From contig NZ_CP108474.1 in the NCBI RefSeq assembly GCF_036226445.1, positions 4,650,001 to 4,714,000 of the forward strand: 64,000 nucleotides of DNA, written 5' to 3'. The position numbers were made by a program, and so were the translations under genes. Positions 1 through 8,690 of the stretch are shown in pieces (position 1 is the first letter of the stretch; every line of letters starts with the position of its first letter). The notes beneath the pieces are model-generated. The model saw nothing but the letters and a program-made list of their open reading frames with translations, was not told the origin of the DNA and ran no database searches. The DNA is from Streptomyces sp. NBC_01255. GTDB taxonomy: Bacteria > Actinomycetota > Actinomycetes > Streptomycetales > Streptomycetaceae.

Positions 1-1
1 C

Positions 2-271
2 GCCGGGATGTACCAGGCCGCGCACCGGACCCGCGAGGCCGTGGCGGTCTGCGCTTATGCGACGGCCGAGCTGCGGACGCTCCTCGGCGAGGAGCATCTG
101 GAGGCCCTGAGCGCCCGGATCAATCTGGCCGGTGTGTACGCGAGCGCCGGGGTGACCGACCGGGCCCGGGCCGACTACCGGGAACTGCTGCCCGTCTGCG
201 TACGCGTGCTCGGGGAGCACCACCCCTACACGGTGCTCGTGGAGGATGCCCTCGCGGAGCTGCCCGAGTGA
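2..271 (+). CDS. TPR-repeat protein, C-terminal end (partial)
   Basis: The last 89 residues of a protein whose start lies left of the window; the frame is open from base 2 to a TGA at 269-271. Two helical pairs follow the tetratricopeptide pattern, with the phrases 'LLGEEHLEALSARINLA' and 'RVLGEHHPYT' spaced about 42 residues apart. The LG..HP.T signature is typical of the TPR_12 repeats common in Streptomyces NB-ARC and LuxR-type proteins. TPR units bind partner proteins; the domain that would tell the function is outside the window. The next gene, ask, has its own ribosome binding site 115 bp away, so co-transcription is not implied. Repeat class is fairly sure, role unknown. Confidence 0.75.
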   Translation, partial: AGMYQAAHRTREAVAVCAYATAELRTLLGEEHLEALSARINLAGVYASAGVTDRARADYRELLPVCVRVLGEHHPYTVLVEDALAELPE

Positions 272-386
272 TCACTCTCTGAGCGGCGCGTCTCAGCATC
301 CGATATCACGCTGGCGTTCCCGGGCCGCTCGTTAGACTGAGCCGATCGCAGCGCCGGCTGCGGCACACATTGAGCGAGGAGCGCAC

Positions 387-1658
387 GTGGGCCTTGTCGT
401 GCAGAAGTACGGAGGCTCCTCCGTTGCCGATGCCGAAGGCATCAAGCGCGTCGCCAAGCGGATCGTGGATGCCAAGAAGAACGGCCACCAGGTGGTCGTC
501 GTGGTTTCCGCGATGGGCGACACGACGGACGAGCTGATCGATCTCGCCGAGCAGGTATCCCCGATCCCTGCCGGGCGAGAGTTCGACATGCTGCTGACCG
601 CCGGAGAGCGGATCTCGATGGCCCTGCTGGCCATGGCGATCAAAAACCTGGGCCACGAGGCCCAGTCGTTCACGGGCAGCCAGGCAGGTGTCATCACCGA
701 CTCGGTCCACAACAAAGCGCGCATCATCGATGTCACGCCGGGCCGGATCCGCACCGCCCTCGACGAGGGCAACATCGCCATCGTCGCCGGCTTCCAGGGT
801 GTGTCCCAGGACAAGAAGGACATCACGACGCTGGGCCGTGGCGGTTCCGACACGACGGCCGTGGCGCTCGCCGCCGCGCTCGACGCCGAGGTCTGCGAGA
901 TCTACACCGACGTCGACGGTGTGTTCACGGCCGACCCGCGCGTCGTGAAGAAGGCGAAGAAGATCGACTGGATCTCCTTCGAGGACATGCTGGAGCTCGC
1001 CGCCTCCGGCTCCAAGGTGCTGCTGCACCGGTGCGTCGAGTACGCGCGTCGCTACAACATCCCGATCCACGTCCGCTCGTCCTTCTCGGGGCTGCAGGGC
1101 ACGTGGGTCAGCAACGAGCCGCAAGGGGACCGCAAGGTGGAGCAGGCCATCATCTCGGGCGTCGCCCACGACACCTCCGAGGCGAAGATCACCGTCGTCG
1201 GCGTGCCGGACAAGCCGGGCGAGGCCGCGGCCATCTTCCGCGCCGTCGCGGACGCCGAGATCAACATCGACATGATCGTGCAGAACGTGTCCGCCGCCTC
1301 CACCGGTCTGACGGACATCTCCTTCACCCTCCCCAAGGCCGAGGGCCGCAAGGCCATCGACGCCCTGGAGAAGGCGAAGGGCGCGATCGGCTTCGACTCG
1401 CTCCGCTACGACGACCAGATCGGCAAGATCTCCCTGGTCGGCGCCGGTATGAAGACCAACCCGGGCGTCACCGCGGACTTCTTCAAGGCGCTCTCCGACG
1501 CGGGCGTGAACATCGAGCTCATCTCGACCTCCGAGATCCGCATCTCGGTCGTCACCCGCGCCGACGACGTCAACGAGGCCGTGCGCGCCGTCCACTCCGC
1601 CTTCGGACTGGACAGCGACTCGGACGAGGCCGTCGTCTATGGAGGCACCGGCCGATGA
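387..1658 (+). CDS. ask: Aspartate kinase (alpha subunit)
   Basis: Phosphorylates L-aspartate to aspartyl-phosphate in the cytoplasm, the first step to lysine, threonine, methionine and diaminopimelate for the cell wall. The 423-residue protein starts with GTG after GAGGAG. It has the amino-acid-kinase signature '[15 protein letters not shown]' near residue 5, a kinase domain to about residue 245, and two ACT domains from about 265 to 340 and 345 to 420 ('[14 protein letters not shown]', '[13 protein letters not shown]'), which in this family sense lysine and threonine. Length is normal for actinobacterial Ask. It overlaps asd by four bases (ATGA), so the two are translationally coupled. A second, in-frame start at codon 251 is annotated separately. 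Confidence 0.97.
   Translation: MGLVVQKYGGSSVADAEGIKRVAKRIVDAKKNGHQVVVVVSAMGDTTDELIDLAEQVSPIPAGREFDMLLTAGERISMALLAMAIKNLGHEAQSFTGSQAGVITDSVHNKARIIDVTPGRIRTALDEGNIAIVAGFQGVSQDKKDITTLGRGGSDTTAVALAAALDAEVCEIYTDVDGVFTADPRVVKKAKKIDWISFEDMLELAASGSKVLLHRCVEYARRYNIPIHVRSSFSGLQGTWVSNEPQGDRKVEQAIISGVAHDTSEAKITVVGVPDKPGEAAAIFRAVADAEINIDMIVQNVSAASTGLTDISFTLPKAEGRKAIDALEKAKGAIGFDSLRYDDQIGKISLVGAGMKTNPGVTADFFKALSDAGVNIELISTSEIRISVVTRADDVNEAVRAVHSAFGLDSDSDEAVVYGGTGR
1137..1658 (+). other. Nested in-frame start for the aspartate kinase beta subunit
   Basis: Inside ask, codon 251 is a GTG (1137-1139) preceded by AAGGGGA at 1123-1129 with seven bases between, a better ribosome binding site than most in this window. 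Translation from it gives a 173-residue protein made only of the two ACT domains. In Corynebacterium and Bacillus, lysine-sensitive aspartate kinases are alpha2beta2 with beta made from exactly such an internal start near residue 250. The position and the site are seen; that the beta chain is made here is inferred from the family. Confidence 0.75.
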
Positions 1659-2725
1659 CGCCGAAGCCGACGCTCGCGGTCGTCGGTGCGACCGGAGCCG
1701 TCGGCTCGGTGATGCTCCAGATGCTCACGCACCACGCGGACGTCTGGGGCGAGATACGCCTGCTCGACATCCCGGGGGCGGCGGTCGGCTCCAAGGCCGC
1801 CGTCCGCGGGGTCGAGTGCGAGATCCTCGCGCTCGACGAGCAGTCCGAGGAGTCCCTGGACGGCGTCGACCTGGCGCTCTTCCTCGTGCCCGAGGCGGTG
1901 GCGGCGCGGTGGGCGCCCATCGCCGTCGCCAAGGGCGCCGTCGTCGTGGACACCTCCACGGCCTTCCGGGGCGACCCGGACGTGCCGCTCGTCGTCCCCG
2001 AGGTCAATCCGCACGCCGCGCGCGTACGCCCCCGGGGCATCGTCGCGAGCCCCGGCTGCACCACCCTCGCGCTGATCGCCGCCGTGGGCGCCCTGCACGC
2101 CGAGTTCGGGGTCGCCGAACTGGTCGTCACCGCCCAGCAGGCGGCGAGCGGCGCCGGCGCCGGGCAGGCGGGCGTCGACGCGCTCCGCGCGCAGCTGGGC
2201 CTGGTGGCCGGCGGCGGCGAGCTCGGCACACAGCCCGGCGACGTACGCCGGGCCGTCGGCGACGACAGCGGACCGTTCCCCGGGCCCCTCGCGCTCAACG
2301 TCCTGCCCTGGTCGGGCACGGCAGGCGAGGACGGCGCCTCCTCGGAGGAGGAGCGCGTCCGGGACGAGACCCGCAGGATCCTCGGGCTGCCCGGGCTGCG
2401 GATCGCCGCGACCTGTCTGCGCGTGCCCGTCGTGAGCGGCCACTCCGTCTCCGTCCACGCGCGTTTCGAACACCCCGTCACCGTCGGGCGTGCGCACGAG
2501 GTTCTGGCGACCTCGCCGGGCGTCGTGCTGTACGACGATCCCGCGGCGGGCGACTTCCCCACCCCGGCCGATGTCGTCGGCACCGATCCCGCGTGGGTCG
2601 GACGGGTGCGGCGCTCGATGGACGACGAGCGCGCGCTGGACTTCTTCGTCTGCGCCGACAACCTCCGCAAGGGCGCGGCGCTCAACGCGCTGCAGATCGC
2701 GGAATCGGTTGTCACAGATTTGTAG
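1655..2725 (+). CDS. asd: Aspartate-semialdehyde dehydrogenase
   Basis: Reduces aspartyl-phosphate to aspartate semialdehyde with NADPH, the second step of the aspartate family and of diaminopimelate supply. The 356-residue protein begins at the ATG overlapping the ask stop. It has the NADP-binding '[13 protein letters not shown]' at residues 9-21, a catalytic cysteine at residue 135 in '[10 protein letters not shown]', and the later substrate and base motifs '[11 protein letters not shown]' and '[13 protein letters not shown]'. Most relatives have Asn before the catalytic Cys (NPNC); here it is Gly, as in a recognisable subset of actinobacterial Asd paralogs. The operon with ask supports the pathway role. 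Confidence 0.93.
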   Translation: MTPKPTLAVVGATGAVGSVMLQMLTHHADVWGEIRLLDIPGAAVGSKAAVRGVECEILALDEQSEESLDGVDLALFLVPEAVAARWAPIAVAKGAVVVDTSTAFRGDPDVPLVVPEVNPHAARVRPRGIVASPGCTTLALIAAVGALHAEFGVAELVVTAQQAASGAGAGQAGVDALRAQLGLVAGGGELGTQPGDVRRAVGDDSGPFPGPLALNVLPWSGTAGEDGASSEEERVRDETRRILGLPGLRIAATCLRVPVVSGHSVSVHARFEHPVTVGRAHEVLATSPGVVLYDDPAAGDFPTPADVVGTDPAWVGRVRRSMDDERALDFFVCADNLRKGAALNALQIAESVVTDL

Positions 2726-2868
2726 GATCTGTGAAGGTGCTGTGAGCAAAAAGGCGTCAGATACCTCTTGAACTGCGGTGATTCCGTGTTCGACGATGCT
2801 CTTCCCCCGCATTGCAACCACGAGTTGGCTGGGGCGCGTCTCTGCGTTCACTCACCATCGTGTGGCGC

Positions 2869-2894
2869 GGAACACGCTGCGAAAGCGGGGTATC
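2869..2894 (+). promoter_or_regulatory. ECF-type promoter candidate for the sigma factor gene
   Basis: GGAAC at 2869-2873 is followed after 16 bases by GTATC at 2890-2894. GGAAC with a 16-17 bp spacer is the usual -35 of ECF sigma factor promoters in Streptomyces, and ECF genes often carry their own promoter type. It lies about 100 bp before the GTG of the sigma factor gene. Motif match by eye only. Confidence 0.35.
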
Positions 2895-2989
2895 GGGGGA
2901 GAACGGTTACGCATGAGGACAAACGGGTCACCGTCGATTTCGGTGGCGTACGCGTACAACCCTGACGGGGCGAGACGTGTCCAACAGGC

Positions 2990-3718
2990 GTGGCAGAGGT
3001 ACTCGACATCGCGACCATCGCTCCGCTGCGCGGCGCGGGCACAGCGGTGCTCCCCGTGCGGAGCGCCGCCGTCATCCCCGTACGCGGCTCCGCGACCCGT
3101 CCGTTCGGGCGTCCGCGCGGGCTCGGCGGGATGCCGGTGATCGCCCCCGTGCCCGCCGGATCCCGCACGAGAGCGATGGACGGCATCCCCTCTCCCCGTA
3201 CGAGCGCTGAAGGGGCCATGGCCGCCGGCACCACCGTCGACCACCTGACCGAGACCTACCGCGCCCACTACCGGTCGCTGCTGGGCCTCGCGGCGCTCCT
3301 CCTGGACGACACGGCCTCCTGCGAGGACGTGGTCCAGGAGGCGTTCATCCGCGTCCACTCCGCCCGCAAGCGCGTCCGCGAGCCCGAGAAGACGCTCGCC
3401 TACCTGCGCCAGACCGTCGTGAACCTCTCCAGGTCCGCGCTGCGCCGGCGCATCCTCGGCCTCAAACTGCTGTCCAAGCCGATGCCGGACATGGCCAGCG
3501 CGGAGGAGGGGGCGTACGACCAGCTGGAGCGGGACGACCTCATCAAGGCGATGAAGGGCCTTCAGCGGCGGCAGCGCGAGGTGCTCGTGCTGCGGTACTT
3601 CGCGGACATGACGGAGGCCCAGGTCGCCGAGACGCTCGGGATATCGCTGGGTTCGGTGAAGGCGTACGGTTCGCGGGGCATCGCGGCGCTGCGCGTCGCG
3701 ATGGAGGCGAACGCATGA
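2990..3718 (+). CDS. ECF-type RNA polymerase sigma factor (SigE/SigM-like)
   Basis: Directs RNA polymerase to a small set of promoters. Sigma region 2 runs from about residue 80 to 145 ('LTETYRAHYRSLLGLAALLL', then 'DVVQEAFIRVH'), and region 4 from about 180 to 235 with the helix-turn-helix 'TEAQVAETLGISLGSVKA'. Length with the GTG at 2990 is 242 residues. The first 76 residues are rich in Arg, Pro and Ala and match no sigma domain. An ATG at 3218 (76 codons in) would give an ordinary ECF-size protein, but its AAGGGG sits only a few bases away, so both starts remain open. The stop overlaps the start of the next gene, a membrane protein that may be its regulator. Target genes cannot be read from the sequence. 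Confidence 0.9.
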   Translation: MAEVLDIATIAPLRGAGTAVLPVRSAAVIPVRGSATRPFGRPRGLGGMPVIAPVPAGSRTRAMDGIPSPRTSAEGAMAAGTTVDHLTETYRAHYRSLLGLAALLLDDTASCEDVVQEAFIRVHSARKRVREPEKTLAYLRQTVVNLSRSALRRRILGLKLLSKPMPDMASAEEGAYDQLERDDLIKAMKGLQRRQREVLVLRYFADMTEAQVAETLGISLGSVKAYGSRGIAALRVAMEANA

Positions 3719-5061
3719 GCCACGAGAAGGACGAGCCCCAAGCCGAGCGCGACGCCCGTGCCGAGCGCGACGCCCGTGCCGAGCGTGACGCCGGTGATGA
3801 ACGTGACGACCTGAGTGGACGACGGATGCTGAACATCGAGCCCGATTCCGAGCCCGATTCCGAGCCGGATCCAGAACCGGATCCGGAGGCGGATGTCGTG
3901 GGTGCCGTCAGTGGTCCGGGCGCCGTGAGCGACCTGGGTGCCGGGAGCGACCTGGGTGACCTGGGTGACGAGCTCGCGCTGCGGCGGCTGCTCCACGGCG
4001 CCGTCGCGGGCCTGGAGCCCACCACCGGCTCGCTGGACCACCTGCGCCGTGCCGTGCCCGCGCGGCGGGCCCGCAAGCGGCAGGCCGTCGTCGGCGCCGC
4101 CGCTGCCGCCGTCCTCATCGGGACGGCCGTGCCGGCCTTCGTGCACGTCGCGAACTCGGGCGGGATCACCGCCGCCAACCCCGTGAACGCGGGCCACGGC
4201 CAGGATGCCCAGGGCGGCACCGGAGCCGAGACGGGCGTCGAGGGAGGCAAGTCCTCCCAGTCCCCGGCGACCCATGTGTCCCCCAGCCAGGGCACGGTCG
4301 ACGGGGCCACGGGCAAGCCGGAGCGGACGGAGAGCCTCACGAGCACCACGGGACCGCGGGCCTCCGAGATCCCGGTGATCGGCGACTCGCCGCGGTGCGA
4401 GCCCGACCAGCTCGGCGTCAGCGCGACCCAGACGAGCGGCCCCGACGGCTCGGGGAGCGTGTACGGCACGTTCCGCGTCGCCAACGTCTCCGGGAAGAAC
4501 TGCGTCGTGGACGGCAGCGGCATCGTCAGCTTCGAGGCCAGGGGCGCCGCCGACCCGGGCCAGATCTCGGTCGTCCGGCACACCGCGGGCGACGGCAGCG
4601 GACTGCCCGATCCCGCGCAGGAGGCGTCCGCGCTCCTCCTGAAGCCCGACGGCTCCTACGAGGTCCGGTTCGCCTGGTTGCCGAGCTCGACCTGTCCGAC
4701 GACCGGCGGGACCGCGACGACGGTGCCGACTCCGACGCTGCCGCCGACCGTGCCGCCGACCACGCCGCCCTCGACGGAGCCGACGCCGACGGAGCCGCCG
4801 ACCACGACGCCCCCGACGACGGAACCGGCCACCCAGGACCCCGGCACGGACACGGGGACGGGCACCGGCGGGGACACCGGAACGGGCACGGACGCGGAGA
4901 GCGGTGTGGCGCCGCAGCTGTTCCGGGCGGACGGCGCACCGGCGGACGGCAGCGTCTCGGTCAGCCACACCGCGGAGCCGGGCGGACCCGTCGCCGTGGC
5001 GACCGTCCCGAACGCCTGCGCGGGCACGATCTACCGGACCGGCATCCTCGCGGGCTCCTGA
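3715..5061 (+). CDS. Membrane protein coupled to the sigma factor, with acidic cytoplasmic and Thr/Pro-rich outer part
   Basis: 448 residues, starting at the ATG that overlaps the sigma factor stop. Residues 10-32 are a charged repeat (AERDAR units), 41-60 an acidic run of DSEPD/DPEPD units, 85-120 a short helical region, 124-146 a single membrane span, and the remainder is predicted to lie outside the cell. That part contains a DUF4232-like beta-rich domain split by a Thr/Pro linker from about 340 to 375. The topology (short N-terminal cytoplasmic part, one span, outer sensor) and the coupling fit an anti-sigma role, but no zinc HxxxCxxC motif of the ZAS family is present, so this is inference. 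No enzyme motif seen. Confidence 0.8.
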   Translation: MSHEKDEPQAERDARAERDARAERDAGDERDDLSGRRMLNIEPDSEPDSEPDPEPDPEADVVGAVSGPGAVSDLGAGSDLGDLGDELALRRLLHGAVAGLEPTTGSLDHLRRAVPARRARKRQAVVGAAAAAVLIGTAVPAFVHVANSGGITAANPVNAGHGQDAQGGTGAETGVEGGKSSQSPATHVSPSQGTVDGATGKPERTESLTSTTGPRASEIPVIGDSPRCEPDQLGVSATQTSGPDGSGSVYGTFRVANVSGKNCVVDGSGIVSFEARGAADPGQISVVRHTAGDGSGLPDPAQEASALLLKPDGSYEVRFAWLPSSTCPTTGGTATTVPTPTLPPTVPPTTPPSTEPTPTEPPTTTPPTTEPATQDPGTDTGTGTGGDTGTGTDAESGVAPQLFRADGAPADGSVSVSHTAEPGGPVAVATVPNACAGTIYRTGILAGS

Positions 5062-5075
5062 GCCTGAGCCGACGG

Positions 5076-5115
5076 AAAAGGGCCCGGAGGACCCGTCGGT
5101 CCTCCAAGCCCTTTC
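5076..5115. terminator. Bidirectional hairpin terminator
   Basis: Arms AAAGGGC..GGAGGA and TCCTCC..GCCCTTT, with a short internal loop, lie between the convergent ends of the membrane protein gene (+) and the SURF1 gene (-). It can stop transcripts from both sides. Confidence 0.75.
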
Positions 5116-5124
5116 GCGGCTGTC

Positions 5125-5865
5125 CTACAGGCCCAGCGCCTCGTCCCGGGAGGCCTCCGCCTCGCGGCGCACGAGGCGGAACCACATGAAGAGGACGAAG
5201 CCGGCGAAGACGAACCACTCCGCCGTGTAGCCGAGGTTCTGGAAGGCCTTCACGTCCAGGCTCGTCCCCGAGGCGGCCGCCGCCGGGACCGGCGTGAGAC
5301 CGGCGGGGGAGTCGGTGAGGGTGATCCAGGCGTCGTAGACGTCGTCCGTGACCACGTTCACCAGGGCCGCCGCGCTGATCATGCCGAGCTGCCCCTCGGG
5401 CAGGCCGCCCGCGCTGTGGACGCCCTTCGTCCCCGGATTCTCCGAGGCCTGGAGCGCGCCCACCACCGTGACCTCGCCGGTCGGCGGGGCCGGGGCCTTC
5501 GTACCCGTGGGGAGCCAGCCCCGGACCACCGGCAGGGACTGGCCGCCGTCCGTCTTCAGCAGCGTCAGGACGTACGAACCGGTCCGGCCGTCCAGGTCGC
5601 GCTCCGGGACGAGGAACTGCTCCCCGAACCGGCCGCGCGCCTCGGCGGGCCGCCCCGAGGTCTCCTGGTCCACCGGCAGGAGCGTGTCCAGCGGCGCCGC
5701 CTTCAGCGAGCTCGCGGCGGGCCGCTGCTCGGCCTCCTGATGGGAGTCGACGCGATCCTCGAACTTGCCCAGCTGCCAGGTCCCCATGAACACGCAGAAC
5801 GGGATCGCCAGCAGGACGAAGACGTTGATCCCCCACCAGCGGGGCGTTGCCAGGAACCGGTACAC
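5125..5865 (-). CDS. SURF1 family protein (cytochrome oxidase assembly)
   Basis: SURF1-like membrane proteins help insert haem a into cytochrome aa3 oxidase. The 246-residue protein has the family layout: an N-terminal membrane span at about 12-32 with 'MGTWQLGKFEDR' directly after it (the family G.WQ..R motif), an extracytoplasmic domain with 'PVVRGWLPTG' near the middle, and a C-terminal span ('WFVFAGFVLFMWFRL'). The ATG at 5865 directly precedes the membrane segment. It stands alone between a terminator and the S9 peptidase gene 90 bp upstream on the same strand. Oxidase subunit genes are not in the window. Confidence 0.9.
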   Translation of the reverse strand: MYRFLATPRWWGINVFVLLAIPFCVFMGTWQLGKFEDRVDSHQEAEQRPAASSLKAAPLDTLLPVDQETSGRPAEARGRFGEQFLVPERDLDGRTGSYVLTLLKTDGGQSLPVVRGWLPTGTKAPAPPTGEVTVVGALQASENPGTKGVHSAGGLPEGQLGMISAAALVNVVTDDVYDAWITLTDSPAGLTPVPAAAASGTSLDVKAFQNLGYTAEWFVFAGFVLFMWFRLVRREAEASRDEALGL

Positions 5866-5904
5866 ACCCCCACGGTACGCAAGCGCGCCCCGCTCCCCGA
5901 CGGC

Positions 5905-5950
5905 CGGGTCCCCAGGGGATCCCCCTGGGATCCCCCTGGGGTCCCCAGGC
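5905..5950 (-). terminator. GC-rich repeated inverted repeat after the peptidase gene
   Basis: Just past the peptidase stop, a short run repeats GGATCCCCCTGG about twice and pairs with flanking CCCCAGG and GGGTCCCC stretches, giving several alternative stems. A terminator for the peptidase gene is likely; the exact stem is uncertain because the repeats can pair in more than one way. Confidence 0.4.
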
Positions 5951-5955
5951 GGTCC

Positions 5956-7779
5956 CTACGCGGTCCCGAGGTGCTTCGCGGCGAAGGCCAGGTCCAGGGC
6001 GACCTGCTTGATCCGCTCCTCCACCACGAGCGAACCGTGGCCCGCGTCGTACCGGTACACGTCGTGGACGGCGCCCCGGTCGGCGAGCCGGTCCACGTAG
6101 TTGTCGATCTGCCGGATCGGGCAGCGCGGGTCGTTGACGCCGGCCGAGATGTGCACCGGGGCCTTCACCGCGTCCACGTACGTCAGCGGTGACGAGGCCG
6201 CGTACCGCTCGGGCACCTCCTCGGGCGAGCCGCCGAGCAGCGTCCGGTCCAGCGCCTTGAGGGCCTCCATCTCGTCCTCGTACGCCGTGACGTAGTCCGC
6301 GACCGGGACCGCGGCGAGACCGACCGCCCAGGCGTCCGGCCGCGTGCCGAGACCGAGGAGCGTGAGGTAGCCGCCCCACGAGCCGCCGGAGAGGACCAGC
6401 CGCGCCGGGTCGGCGAGCCCGCTCGCCACCGCCCACTCACGGACCGCCTCGACGTCCTCCAGCTCGATCAGACCGACCCGGTGCTTGAGCGCGTCCGTCC
6501 ACTCCCGGCCGTACCCCGTCGAGCCCCGGTAGTTCACCCGCACCACCGCGTATCCGTGGTCCACCCAGGCCGCCGGGCCCGAGGCGAAGGCGTCGCTGTC
6601 GTGCCACGCCGGGCCGCCGTGCACCTCGAAGACCGTGGGGAACGGCCCCTCGCCCTCGGCGGGGCGCTGCACCAGCGCGTGGATCCGGCCGCCGGGCCCG
6701 TCCACCCACACGTCCTCCACCGGCACCGACGGCGGCGCCTTGGGGCCGGGAGGGTCGAGGACGATCCCGCCGTCCGTGGAGCGCACGACCGGCGGCTCGG
6801 CCGCCGAGGACCACAGGTACTCGACGCTGCCGTCGGGCCGGGCCGTCGCGCTCGACACCGAACCGGCCGGGGTGTCCACCCGGACCAGCGCGCGCGTCGC
6901 GATGTCGTACCGGAACAGCTCGCTGCGGGCCTCGAAGCCGTGCACGATCAGCAGGCCGGAGCCGTCCGGGTACCACTCGGCCGACACGTCGCCCGGCAGG
7001 TCGAGCCGCAGGTCGGTCTCGGTGCCCGTCGCCACGTCCCAGAGCATCGGCTCCCAGCGGCCGCGCCGCTGGTGCGCGACGAGCAGCCGGGAGTCGCCCG
7101 CCATCGGCGCGAAACCGAGGACCGCGAGCCCGAGCTCCTCGGTGCCGCCCTTGGTGTCGTCGAGCTCGGCAAGCACGCTCGCGTCGGCGGCGCGCAGCAC
7201 GCGCAGCGCCGAGTGCATCGCGTCCCCGTGCTCGGTGTGCTCGATCGCGATCAGCGACCCGTCGTGCGAGAGGTCGCCGACCCCGGCCGACTCCCGGTGC
7301 CGGTAGATCTCGACCGGGGCGCCGGCCCCCGGGCGTACGAGATGGACCGTCGAGCCGTCCTCGTCCGTGGAGCGGCCGATCACCAGCGTGCCCTCCCGGC
7401 CGATGGCCAGACCGCCGGGGTAGGAGGCGTCCAGGCCGGCTACGGCGGGCTCGTCCGCGCCGCCCGCGAACGGCTGGCGCATCCACACCCCGAACTCGTC
7501 CCCGTCGGTGTCCGCGAACCACCAGATCCACGCGCCGTCCGGGGAGAGCGTGCCGTCCGTCGTGCCGTTCGGCCGGTCCGTGACCTGCCGCTGCTCACCG
7601 CTCGCCCGGTCCCAGGCGTACAGCTCGTACGTCCCCGTGGCGTTGGAGACGAACAGCGAGCGGTCCGGGGCCTCCTCGGCCCACTCGGGCAGGGAGACGC
7701 GCGGTGCGCGGAACCGCTGCTCCCACACCGGGGTCTGCTCCCATGCCGGGATCTGGGCGAAGTCCTTGCTCTCAGTCAT
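5956..7779 (-). CDS. S9 family prolyl-oligopeptidase-like serine peptidase
   Basis: Cleaves short peptides, usually after Pro or a basic residue. The first two thirds form a WD/beta-propeller-like region (Asp/Trp-rich strands such as 'SPDGAWIWWFADTDGDE'), and the last third an alpha/beta hydrolase with the nucleophile elbow 'SGGSWGGYL', the acid in 'GVNDPRCPI' and the histidine in 'DAGHGSLV'. 607 residues from the ATG at 7779; in-frame ATGs at 7788 and 7791 have a GGAG closer by, so the true start may be up to four codons upstream. No signal peptide, so it is probably cytoplasmic. Substrate unknown. Confidence 0.92.
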   Translation of the reverse strand: MTESKDFAQIPAWEQTPVWEQRFRAPRVSLPEWAEEAPDRSLFVSNATGTYELYAWDRASGEQRQVTDRPNGTTDGTLSPDGAWIWWFADTDGDEFGVWMRQPFAGGADEPAVAGLDASYPGGLAIGREGTLVIGRSTDEDGSTVHLVRPGAGAPVEIYRHRESAGVGDLSHDGSLIAIEHTEHGDAMHSALRVLRAADASVLAELDDTKGGTEELGLAVLGFAPMAGDSRLLVAHQRRGRWEPMLWDVATGTETDLRLDLPGDVSAEWYPDGSGLLIVHGFEARSELFRYDIATRALVRVDTPAGSVSSATARPDGSVEYLWSSAAEPPVVRSTDGGIVLDPPGPKAPPSVPVEDVWVDGPGGRIHALVQRPAEGEGPFPTVFEVHGGPAWHDSDAFASGPAAWVDHGYAVVRVNYRGSTGYGREWTDALKHRVGLIELEDVEAVREWAVASGLADPARLVLSGGSWGGYLTLLGLGTRPDAWAVGLAAVPVADYVTAYEDEMEALKALDRTLLGGSPEEVPERYAASSPLTYVDAVKAPVHISAGVNDPRCPIRQIDNYVDRLADRGAVHDVYRYDAGHGSLVVEERIKQVALDLAFAAKHLGTA

Positions 7780-7831
7780 GACACCCATCATGCTCCGCCC
7801 GGCCGACAATCCGGTCGCGTCGTCCGCAACC

Positions 7832-7840
7832 TGTGGATAA
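7832..7840 (-). promoter_or_regulatory. DnaA-box match
   Basis: TGTGGATAA on the + strand is the complement of TTATCCACA, a perfect DnaA box, 11 bp before the methyltransferase start and between divergent genes. Single boxes occur by chance and can titrate or regulate; no oriC cluster is present. Confidence 0.35.
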
Positions 7841-7850
7841 CCTCGCGATC

Positions 7851-8681
7851 ATGTACTCCCCGACCCCTGAGGACTGGCGCGAGGCCAATCGCGCACGCTG
7901 GGACGAGCGCGTCCCGATCCACGCCTCCAGCTCCTACTACGACCTCGACTCCTTCCGGGCGGGCAAGGACGCCCTGCGGGACTTCGAGCTCGCGGAGGTC
8001 GGGGACGTCACCGGACGCTCCCTGCTCCACCTCCAGTGCCACATCGGCCTGGACACGCTCTCCTGGGCCCGGCACGGCGCCGCGCACGTCGTCGGCCTGG
8101 ACTTCTCCGAGCCGGCCGTCGAGACCGCCCGTTCGCTCGCCGGCGACCTGGGGTTCTCGCAGGACCGCGCCGCCTTCGTCGCCGCCGACGTGTACGACGC
8201 CGCAGAGGCCGTCCCGGACAGCTCGTACGACATCGTCTACACGGGCACCGGGGCGCTCAACTGGCTTCCCGACATCGAGCGCTGGGCGGAGACCGCCGCC
8301 TCCCTCGTCGCCCCGGGCGGCTTCCTCTACGTGGCCGAGTTCCATCCGCTCACCGACTCGCTCGACGACGAGACCGGCAGCCGGATCGTGAACGACTACT
8401 TCGTCCGCGAGCCGTGGGTGGACACCGCCCCGGGCACGTACGCGGACCTCGACGCCGACACCGTCCACAACCGCAGCGTGGAGTGGGTGCACCCGGTCGG
8501 CGACGTCGTCACGGCGATCGCGCGGGCAGGGCTGCGCATCGAGTCGCTGCGCGAGCACGACGCCTCGCTGTACCCCCGCTACGGCGCGCTCCAGCGGCAC
8601 GAGGACGGCTTCTACCGCTTCCCGGCCGACCGTCCCCGGATCCCGCTGATGTACTCGATCAAGGCGACCCGACCCGCCTAG
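7851..8681 (+). CDS. Class I SAM-dependent methyltransferase
   Basis: 276 residues from the ATG at 7851. The SAM-binding motif I is slightly unusual, 'LLHLQCHIGLDTLSWA' (G-x-G replaced by C-H-I-G), as in a family of methyltransferases annotated from Streptomyces and other bacteria. It is followed by the acidic strand end 'VVGLDFSEPAV', 'FVAADVYDA', and 'DIVYTGTGALNWLPD'. The acceptor substrate is not evident; the C-terminal half ('EWVHPVGDVVTAIARAGLRI') matches the family cap. The gene diverges from the S9 peptidase with only 71 bp between, and converges on a small membrane protein gene. Confidence 0.9.
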   Translation: MYSPTPEDWREANRARWDERVPIHASSSYYDLDSFRAGKDALRDFELAEVGDVTGRSLLHLQCHIGLDTLSWARHGAAHVVGLDFSEPAVETARSLAGDLGFSQDRAAFVAADVYDAAEAVPDSSYDIVYTGTGALNWLPDIERWAETAASLVAPGGFLYVAEFHPLTDSLDDETGSRIVNDYFVREPWVDTAPGTYADLDADTVHNRSVEWVHPVGDVVTAIARAGLRIESLREHDASLYPRYGALQRHEDGFYRFPADRPRIPLMYSIKATRPA

Positions 8682-8690
8682 AGGTGTCCC

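Noticed and set aside
2912..3140. Plus-strand frame with GGGGGAGAA before an ATG at 2912, overlapping the sigma factor start
   Set aside because: It runs out of frame over the sigma factor N-terminus and encodes no known domain; possibly a leader frame but unsupported.
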